A stretch of 13,662 bases of DNA from Hepatocystis sp. ex Piliocolobus tephrosceles (lineage: Eukaryota > Apicomplexa > Aconoidasida > Haemosporida > Plasmodiidae): positions 1 to 13,662 of the forward strand of contig CABPSV020000550.1 of assembly GCA_902459845.2 (NCBI GenBank). The letters are read 5' to 3'. The stretch's first letter is position 1. Each line of letters begins with the position of its first letter. Position numbers and translations under genes: made by a program. The notes under the pieces are model-generated. The model had not been told where the DNA came from, did not search any database, and was given only the letters and a program-made list of their open reading frames with translations. Positions 1 through 7,800 of this stretch are shown piece by piece.

Positions 1-1447
1 CTATCCCTTTCTCTTTCTATATATACACATATATACATATGCATGAATTATATATATACATGTATGTACAATTTTTTTACATATATTAATAAAAAAATTT
101 TTAATGTATAATATAATATTTATCATTTTTTTTATTGTTTTATTTTTTATAAAAATGGAATGTTTTAAAAGGTAAAAAAGTATACCTTTGTTTTTTTTTG
201 TATTTTTATTTCTAAAAATATTATTACTCAGATTACTACTATGACTACTAGTTTTATGTAACTTTTTTTCATTCTCAAACAGTATTGTTGATTTTTTTTT
301 TTATCAATTTTTTTTGGCTTTTTAATGTTCTAAAATAAAATAAATTGATATGATCATCATGTTGATCATTTTCTGTCTTTAACGTATTTATGTATTTAAA
401 TTTATTTTTATTACTATCCAATAGTTTCTTTTTATAATTAAACACTATGTTGTTATATGAACTACAACTATCGCTATAAGTACCGACATTATTCTTTTCA
501 TAGTTACTATTGTAGTTACCACTGTGACTACTCTCATAATTGCTATAGTTGGTACTTATAACACTACGATTATACTCGCAATCATTTTTATTACTTTGGT
601 TTTGTAAAACAATATTGTCATTTATTACATTTTTTAAAAAATTATTTTTATCACTGTTTTCTTTACTCGAGTCATCATACTTTGATAAATGGGAACTAAC
701 CATATTAATATCTTTTTTTTGATTATAACCAAAGTAATTTGTATGACCTCCTTTCCTAAATTCATCCATATTATTAACAGTATAAACATTACGAAAATCA
801 GATATAGTATTATTAAAATTTATGTTAGTTGAATTTTTTTTTTTTTTATTAAAAAATTGATCTTTTACTGTTATATGTCTTAATCTATCAACACGCGAAA
901 ATATATTCGAATTCTGAATTACACTATATTTATATTTTTTACCGTATTGAAAATTATTAGTAGTAGCATATTTATAAAAATTAATATATTTTATATTTTT
1001 CAAATGACTTAAAAAGTTAAAACTTATATTTACCAAAAATGTATATAATAAAATAAAAACAGAACGTATACTTTGTATAGGCATAAATGTTATATCGTAT
1101 AATATATTATCTAAACAAAGAAGAAAAGAAAAACTCATGATTTTTTCAAAAAAATATGGAACTTGAAACATATGTTCTAATGCATTGTCTGGGATTGAAT
1201 CAGCTTTAAAAAATGTGTCTAAAAATTTATAAAAATCATAATTACTTTCTTCTTTATCTTGATTAATATTACTATTATCATTAGTCGTATCCAGTACACC
1301 TAACTTATTATAAACTACACCCTCATTGTTTAGTTTTTTATCTTTATCTTTATTTTCATCATTTTCACTATCACTTTGATAATAGTCATTATATCTACCC
1401 CCTCGAAGTTCATCTAGTATAAAATCATATAGCGTTATTCTATTCAT
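1..1447 (-). CDS. TAPT1-family membrane protein, 5' part (partial, probable homopolymer frameshift, one intron)
   Basis: The uninterrupted frame runs from the ATG at 1447-1445 to a TGA at 277-275 (390 codons). Residues 5-17 (TLYDFILDELRGG) and 94-122 (VPYFFEKIM, then FLLCLD, then LYDITFMP) match the conserved start of the TAPT1/DUF747 family, whose animal members read roughly FxxxEL-RGY, then RVP-ELEKLM-F-FLCLD-FLY-FT-LP. Two hydrophobic segments follow each other at about 103-122 and 125-147. After residue ~150 the sequence is Asn/Ser/Lys-rich filler. Known family members are multi-pass endomembrane proteins; human TAPT1 is linked to cilium and ER biology. The remaining helices are missing, so the 390-codon frame is incomplete. 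If one A is removed from the 11-A run at 302-292, the frame stays open to a splice donor at 185, and an acceptor at 17 leads into a second exon at 16-1. Family assignment is strong by eye; the 3' structure is inferred. The gene continues past the left edge. Confidence 0.82.
17..185 (-). other. Predicted intron in the TAPT1-like gene
   Basis: On the minus strand the donor reads CAAAG|GTATAC with the GT at 185-184. The acceptor reads TGTGTATATATAG|AAAGAG with the AG at 18-17. The 169-nt interval is extremely A/T-rich with T-runs and (TA) stretches, and its length and composition fit Plasmodium introns. It is a phase-1 intron: the last G of exon 1 plus AA of exon 2 gives GAA, followed by AGA GAA AGG GAT with no stop up to the edge. 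It is only meaningful if the reading frame shifts at the 11-A run upstream. Confidence 0.55.
292..302 (-). other. 11-A homopolymer at the apparent frameshift
   Basis: The plus strand has 11 T (11 A in the gene). As written, the frame gives LIKKKINNTV and stops at 275. With ten A it gives LIKKKSTILFENEKK and stays open for about 37 further codons, including Ser/His/Asn/Lys-rich sequence like the rest of the protein, up to the predicted donor. The cause could be a sequencing or assembly miscount, a real disabling indel, or slippage in the cell. Confidence 0.55.
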
Positions 1448-1508
1448 GTCGCTTTATCATTTTATTTCAAAAAAAAAATAAAAAAAACATAAAAGCTAGA
1501 AAGAAAGA

Positions 1509-1578
1509 GCTTAGAAAAAAGGGTTTAGAAAAAAGAGTTTAGAAAAAAGAGTTTAGAAAAAAGAGTTTAGAAGAAAGA
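1509..1578. repeat. 14-bp minisatellite in the TAPT1-like 5' leader
   Basis: Five tandem units of GTTTAGAAAAAAGA. The TTTAG or CTTAG core recurs exactly every 14 bases (1509, 1523, 1537, 1551, 1565). The first and last units are degenerate. The plus strand is purine-rich, so transcripts of the minus-strand gene would carry a pyrimidine-rich leader about 60-130 nt upstream of the ATG. Confidence 0.85.
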
Positions 1579-1659
1579 ACATAAAAGTAATAAGGTACAC
1601 CAATAATAAGTGTCTGTTCATATCATCACATGATCATACGTACGTTGTGGCATGCTGTA

Positions 1660-1683
1660 AATATATATATATATATATATATA
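1660..1683. repeat. (AT)n microsatellite
   Basis: Uninterrupted alternating A/T of about 24 bases, of the type common in Plasmodium intergenic DNA. Confidence 0.9.
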
Positions 1684-1898
1684 CACGTTGAATATATGAC
1701 TATAGTACATGCGATTGCGACACGTAACATCGTCAAACAATTATAAATATATATTTACAACTTATATAATTTTAATTTATTGAACACACAACAAAAAAAA
1801 AAAAAATAAAATAAAATAAAAAATAAAAAAATATTACAAATGAATAGGTGGGTGTAGTATACTATTACTCTTCCACTTCACTAAACATGTATATATTT

Positions 1899-1916
1899 AC
1901 ATACATACATACATAC
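1899..1916. repeat. (ACAT)n microsatellite
   Basis: Four and a half copies of the tetranucleotide ACAT in tandem, just upstream of an ACGTG. Confidence 0.85.
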
Positions 1917-2215
1917 GTGAAAATATAGTTAATGCACGTTGAAGCATGGATATTTCATTAAGGTACGTTTTAAAATATATAAAGAATATATGTAGATATA
2001 TGAACAAAAAAAAAAAAAAAAAATATATAAATATATTTTACATATATATGTAAACTTTATAAATTTAATATATAAATGTAGTGTCATTCTTATGATTGTT
2101 TTATAAATGAACACTCCGATATTTTATTCTTTTAAAATGTAAAAATTGTTTTTTTTTGAACATAATCATCTTTTATTTAGTCTCTTATTTCTTGATTCTT
2201 TTATGTTCACCCAAC

Positions 2216-2217
<2 letters not shown>

Positions 2218-2252
<35 letters not shown>
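2218..2252. repeat. 35-T homopolymer
   Basis: An unbroken run of 35 T, followed within about 10 bases by a 14-A run at 2263-2276. Long dA:dT tracts of this kind are typical of Plasmodium intergenic DNA and tend to exclude nucleosomes. The exact length is unreliable in any assembly. Confidence 0.9.
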
Positions 2253-2255
<3 letters not shown>

Positions 2256-3131
2256 TAATTTAAAAAAAAAAAAAAATAAAATAAAAAAATTGAGCTTATA
2301 ATTTATACAAAGAACCTAACTCACACAATAATTATATTTTTATATTATTATGCATTTTTCTACTTCCATTAATACTTTTTAAGAGTACTAAAGTTTATGA
2401 CATAAACCAAAGTAATACTATTATATCATAACAGTAATGAATTAATTTATGGAAAAATATAATAAAAAAAAAATAAAATAAAATAAATAACATATACATA
2501 TATGTATATATTTGTTTACTTATATAAAATTTGAGTAATTAAAATAGTGAGCAAATGAACATAAAACAAGAAAAAAAAAAAAAAAATTAAAGTATATAAC
2601 ACATATATACATATACATATAAATATATATATAATATTACTAAGATGTTGATAAAAATATATACCAACAAAATATGTAAATAAAAAATTTTTCGAAGATA
2701 AAAAAAACTTTACTTTTTAGTATATTAAAAAACAAAAACAATACGAACACCAAATGCTCTTAACATTAAACAAAAAAAATAAGATAAACACAAAATTTAA
2801 ACAAAGAGCTGAACTAAGCACATAATTTACACAAAAAGCTAAAACCATCATTTTTAAAAATAATGTTTTTTAACTAAACATATGATCATAGTTTTCACTA
2901 GAAGAACAAAACTGTGAAATAAAAAAAAGAACATGTGTGTTTTTTTTTTTTTTTTTTAAATGTTCATGTATACACATATAATATATATAAGTGTATAATA
3001 CAATAAGAGAGTAACGTGATTTTATTGATTTGCATGTCTCACGTAAATATAAAATAAAGTTTTTGAAAACGTTACAAAATGTTTTTTGTTAGAATATTCA
3101 GCAATGTAACATACAGGGTTTAACACAATAC

Positions 3132-3166
<35 letters not shown>
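3132..3166. repeat. Compound (TA)n(GA)n microsatellite
   Basis: About 17 bases of alternating A/T switch directly into nine GA dinucleotides (3149-3166). The GA half is one of the few G-containing simple repeats in the spacer. Confidence 0.9.
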
Positions 3167-3575
3167 AAAATTTAGGATAATTGTAAATATATTTTACCTA
3201 AACATATAAACGTTTTTAAACATTGAAATGTTTTTTTTTTTTTTTACCCATTCTTACTAATATGTATAACTTATTTATTTATTTATTTTATTTTTTTTTT
3301 TTGGGGGGAAATGGGTAATGTATATTTTAATATAACAATATAAGAAGACATATTCATTAAATAACTATTTAACAATGTTAATTGCGTCATATCATACGCA
3401 CAAATGTACACGAACATTGTTACGTAGACAACTTTATGGACTTCTCTTTATATATATATATAGTTTAGTGATTTTTTTTTAATTAATTTAAAATGCTTTC
3501 TATTCTATACATTTAAAACAATCAACATCGTTTATGCTTTTTAAGATAACACACAAAAAAACAAAACAAAATAAA

Positions 3576-3580
<5 letters not shown>

Positions 3581-3608
<28 letters not shown>
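3581..3608. repeat. (TA)14 microsatellite
   Basis: Alternating TA for 28 bases, ending right before the ATG of a 52-codon open stretch at 3609-3767. Confidence 0.9.
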
Positions 3609-3610
<2 letters not shown>

Positions 3611-3680
3611 GAATATTAAAAAAAACTTGGCTACACAATTTTTCTTTTTCAAGGGTAAATATGGATTTATGTATGAATTA

Positions 3681-3703
3681 GTTTCTGAGATACATTCAGA
3701 AAC
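3681..3703. other. Perfect 8-bp inverted repeat with 7-nt loop
   Basis: The arms GTTTCTGA and TCAGAAAC are exact reverse complements around the spacer GATACAT. Each arm has three G/C pairs, which is high for this spacer. It could be a small hairpin or a dimeric protein site, but a chance match is not excluded. Confidence 0.6.
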
Positions 3704-3766
3704 ATTTATAGTAAAAAAAAAAAAAAAAAATTTTTTTGAATACAATATAATTATATACGATTTGTA

Positions 3767-3770
<4 letters not shown>

Positions 3771-3799
<29 letters not shown>
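3771..3799. repeat. (TA)n microsatellite
   Basis: About 29 bases of alternating TA, beginning a few bases after the stop codon of the 52-codon open stretch. Confidence 0.9.
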
Positions 3800-3806
<7 letters not shown>

Positions 3807-3910
3807 AGTAATTTTTTTTCAAGTTAGTCACTATTTACATATTACTTTATTTGACATTTATGTATAAAGCGTAAAAAATAAGAATTTTAATTTTTATTTA
3901 CAAAATTGCG

Positions 3911-3935
3911 TATATATATATATATATATATATAT
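3911..3935. repeat. (TA)n microsatellite
   Basis: About 25 bases of alternating TA, preceded by GCG and followed by a short T-run. Confidence 0.9.
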
Positions 3936-4192
3936 TATTTTTTTTGAACTTCATTGAATAGCTTTGTTATGGGCTAACACGGCATATATAATAATATAAC
4001 ACGTGTTTAAGTAAAGGACGTACTCATATGTACCTATATAAATGATATGAAAGTGTATATTATTATTATGAACAAAAACATTAGGATATAGATAGCCGTT
4101 TATATACAAAAGTCAGTTTAAGCAATGACACTGTTATGACATTTTCTCATTTTTTTTTTTTAGTAAAAAAAATAAAAAATAAATAAATAAAT

Positions 4193-4309
4193 TCATAAAT
4201 AAATAAACGAATTAATGACTAAAAGAATAAATGAATAAACGAATTAATGAATAAACGAATTAATGAATAAACGTATAAATGAATAAACGAATAAATGAAT
4301 AAACGAAAA
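4193..4309. repeat. 16-bp minisatellite, AATAAACG core
   Basis: The core AATAAACG recurs with its C at 4208, 4240, 4256, 4272, 4288 and 4304, a 16-base period with one decayed unit near 4224. The consensus unit is AATAAACGAATTAATG, itself two related 8-mers. Each intact unit carries one CpG, rare in this spacer. A simpler AATA-type repeat leads in from about 4180. Confidence 0.85.
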
Positions 4310-4664
4310 ATAGTAATATAGAAAATTATAAAAACGAAGAAAAATTGAATATCAAAAAAATATAAAATGAACTATGCATCATCATATAGTACTAAAAAAA
4401 CCTATCTTTAAATGACAACTTAATACAGCTATTATATAAAAAGAATTTCACAATATATGCCACCACGTTCAAAAAACAAAAAAAAAAAAAAAAATAAAAA
4501 TAGATAATATATATAGTTATGAGAACAAAAAGGTAACAGACGATTTTTTTTTTTTTTTTTTTTTTTTGTAGTGCTAACATATCATTACGTATGTATATAT
4601 GTAACAACCTCATGTGTTCGCCTGTTTATTCATTTGTTTATTTTGTCTGTTTGTTAGTTTGTTC

Positions 4665-4801
4665 ATTCGTTTATTTGTCTGTCCCGTTTATTTGTCTGTC
4701 CGTTTAGTTATACGTCCATTTATTTATATGCCCATTTATTTATATGTCCATTTATTTGTTTGTCCATTTATTTGTCTGTCCGTTTATTTTGTCGTCCGTT
4801 T
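4665..4801. repeat. 16-bp minisatellite, TTTATT core
   Basis: The A of the TTTA core falls at 4690, 4706, 4722, 4738, 4754, 4770 and 4786, exactly 16 bases apart. A less regular TTTATT/TTTGTT region leads in from about 4621. The commonest unit is TCCATTTATTTGTCTG. The plus strand is pyrimidine-rich with little A. The array ends about 50 bases before the start codon of the giant gene, so it is probably in its 5' leader or core promoter. Confidence 0.85.
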
Positions 4802-4853
4802 GTTTGTTTTTTACGAACCTGTTAATGCACATACCTAGATAAAAAAAAAAAAA

Positions 4854-7800
4854 ATGAATATGAAAAAACAAAACAATTTCAAACAATGTAAAGAAAATTT
4901 AATTTTTTTAGAAAAACAAAAACTAATTGAAATGAAAAATTCTGAAGATATATATTCTAATACTAATGTAGCAGAACATAAAGAAAATGTTATTTCAGAT
5001 AAAACAGGTAAAACTACAAATAAATATATAGTAAACAACAATCAAAGTATTTTTCAAAATAATAAAAATAATGGAGATGTTGATCACCACCACCATGTTG
5101 AATATAACAATTGTGATGGGTGTAACAATCATAGTAGTAATAACAAATTATGTTTAAATAATGAATGTTATGATGAAAAAATAAATAATAACTTTATTCA
5201 CAGAATTAATACTAACAATAATAGTTACTTTAACAACACTACCAGTTGTAAAGAATCGTATGATACATCATCATATTATACTAAAGAGCATACTATACAA
5301 AATAATAGTTACTCTAAAGATAAAAATATATATAAAAATTATAATAACATAATACAAAATGGTTTAATTAGCTGCAATGATAATACGTATAATAATGTAA
5401 GTGATACATATAAAGTGTTATTAAATGTTTGTTTAGATGAAATAAAAAAATGTTTAGAAAATCAAGATATTAGTGAATCACACATAAATGGGTACAACAC
5501 AGATCATAACAACACAGGTCATTACAACACGAGTAAACAACACGAATGCCATTACCAAATTAATGAACAAACTACTGATAGCTCAAATGGTTATTGCAAA
5601 ATACAGAATAATAATAATATTTTATATAATAACAATATATATAATAACAATTTATGTGATAACAATTTATGTGATAACAACTTGTGTGATAACAATTTAT
5701 GTGATAACAACTTGTGTGATAACAATTTATGTGATAACAATTTATGTGATAACAATTTATGTGATAACAATTTATGTGATAACAATTTATGTGATAAAAA
5801 AAAAAAAAAATATTTAAATAAGAGATATTCCTCTGTAAATAATGATAATATAGAAAATCATAAAAAAATAGTAAAAAAAAGTAAATTATTTGATAATTGT
5901 AATATTAATGAATATGATAAAATAAATTATGCGGGACATAAAATAATGGATAACCATGTTTTTATGTCTCAAAATGACAAAATATGCATTACAAATGGTT
6001 CATACGATGATAGAATAAATGCAACACCTTATTGTAATAACAATAGTAGTTGCATTGATAGTAACTGCTATAACGATAGGAACAATAATACCGACCGGAA
6101 TAATAGTAACAACTGGAACAATAATAACAACTGGAACAATAATAACACTTGCCAGCCGAGTAAGACACTCGGAAAAGAAGAAAAAGCAAAGGAAATTGAA
6201 AAAAAGATTTTATTCGACATACTAAACGAAAAAAACTTTAATTTAGATAAAAATCAAATAGAATCTGATTTATTTAATATTTTTAAAAATATGATAAATG
6301 TGTTGACTTATAAATATCCTCAACTGAATATTAAAGATTTTTTTTTTAATAGTCAAGACAAACTAAAAAAGGAGTACGAATTTAATAGGGAATTATCAAT
6401 AAAAAAAACAAGTATTAATTGTAATAATAATCATAATATATATAATAAAATAAAAAATAAATTATATTACTCTACAAATAATATTAGAAAAAGAAATAAT
6501 ACCACAAATTTAAAATATAAAAGTGATATATTTAATTATTGTATTAAAGATATAAAAAGAAATATAACAATATTATCACATTTTATACCTCGAAAAATAG
6601 CAACTAATTTTATTACGAAAATAAAGTTTGATATTACATCTAATAATATAATAACAGCAGGAAGAGATGGTTTTATTAAAATATATCATTTATCAACTGG
6701 AAATTTAATTTGTTCAATAAAGGCTCATTTGCATAGTATATCTGATTTTGACATACATCAATCAAATAAATATATTATATCGTGTGATGAAAAAGGAATA
6801 ATAAAAGTTATACATGTTAATAAATATAAACACCAAATAATACTAACTTATAGAAGATCATTCAATTTGAATAAAGTTTATTTTTTTTATGATTATCATA
6901 TGTATAATTGTTCTAGCTATCAATATAATTTATCTTATAACCATATAAAAAGTTATGGTAGTCGTAATTATATAGAATATAACAGTTTTAACGATTTAAA
7001 CGATAATAATTGTGATTATATGACTGATATATATCGACAAACTAGCTATCATCTACCTAACTTACGACATTACACGACATACGCATTTTGTTCAAATAAT
7101 GGTTTTTTTCTTATTATAAAATTTGATGATATAAGTAATTACGGAAATTTGATTGCTTCAATAAAAACATCAACAATAGCCCAACCAAATTTATCTCCAG
7201 TTTTACAGTTTTCTTATGCATTACATTATAACATAGCACCATATATATATAACAATCTGATTATATCGAAAAAAAGTATAAAAGAATTAAAAAATAGTTA
7301 TTTATTTTTTATGTCTACATCAGACGAATTGATTGGAAAGTTTAATGAACATTACATTACAAATATGAATTATAATTATAAAAGGGCAAAAATGAAATTA
7401 AAGTATATAATGTTAACTAATAAAATAATATATGATAATGCAGGTTATAATATATGTTATCACGAGAATATGTATAATATTACTCCTAAAGATGTTATAA
7501 TAACAAGATACGTAAATAAAATTGAGGGAGATATATGTGTTGGTGGTGCATGTAACTGTAACAATTGTATCGGGAATAATGATGTTATAGAAATATCTCA
7601 TAAAATAGATAAACCAAAAAAAAAAAGTGCTGAAGAAAATATGTTTTATGTTCAATTTTTAAAACATTTTGAAATCAATATATTACAAACTTTTAAAAAT
7701 AGTGTTGGTTTAGTTTTATTTAAGATATTTTCAGATTTTGAAGAAGATATAACATTATGTACTTTTGCTAATAACACATCTGATTTTGTTACTGTTAATG

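Larger units (their letters stand above)
1448..4853. promoter_or_regulatory. Divergent intergenic region with both promoters and 5' UTRs
   Basis: This 3.4 kb interval separates two start codons that point away from each other, so it must hold the promoters and 5' leaders of both genes. It is nearly pure A/T with many homopolymers over 10 nt, (TA)n arrays and three minisatellites listed separately. Both ATGs are preceded by A-rich sequence on their own strand, usual for Plasmodium. I see no RNA gene and no convincing protein-coding gene; one 52-codon open stretch at 3609-3767 is discussed as a finding. Individual promoter elements cannot be called in such biased sequence. Confidence 0.7.

Noticed and set aside
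1521..1528. Telomere-like GGGTTTAG
   Set aside because: One copy only, created by a variant of the 14-bp repeat; subtelomeric arrays would have many consecutive copies.
1929..2114. Minus-strand 61-codon frame
   Set aside because: Composed of Ile/Tyr/Phe/Leu from A/T runs and (TA) repeats, with no coding-like composition.
4392..4613. Minus-strand 73-codon frame
   Set aside because: Built around two homopolymer runs (poly-Lys and poly-Phe) in spacer DNA, with no recognisable content.
4612..4707. ATG-initiated 31-codon upstream ORF
   Set aside because: It could exist in the 5' leader, but the transcription start is unknown and the frame is only minisatellite sequence; chance is the simplest explanation.
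4193..4801. CRISPR-like or prokaryotic repeat array
   Set aside because: The repeats are contiguous with no unique spacers, and the genome is clearly eukaryotic.
4614..4838. Plus-strand 74-codon Cys/Leu/Phe-rich frame before the giant gene
   Set aside because: It begins with GTG rather than ATG and is simply the 16-bp minisatellite read in one frame; the period is not a multiple of three and the product has no domain.
1448..4853. Searched the spacer for tRNA, rRNA or other structured RNA genes
   Set aside because: No tRNA-like T-arm (GTTCRA) with matching arms, nor any G/C-rich island of RNA-gene length, is present.
5488..5817. Plus-strand alternative-frame ORF and its minus-strand partner (5591-5785)
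   Set aside because: Both read through the 15-bp NNLCD array in the wrong frame, and the main frame is continuous for thousands of bases on both sides.
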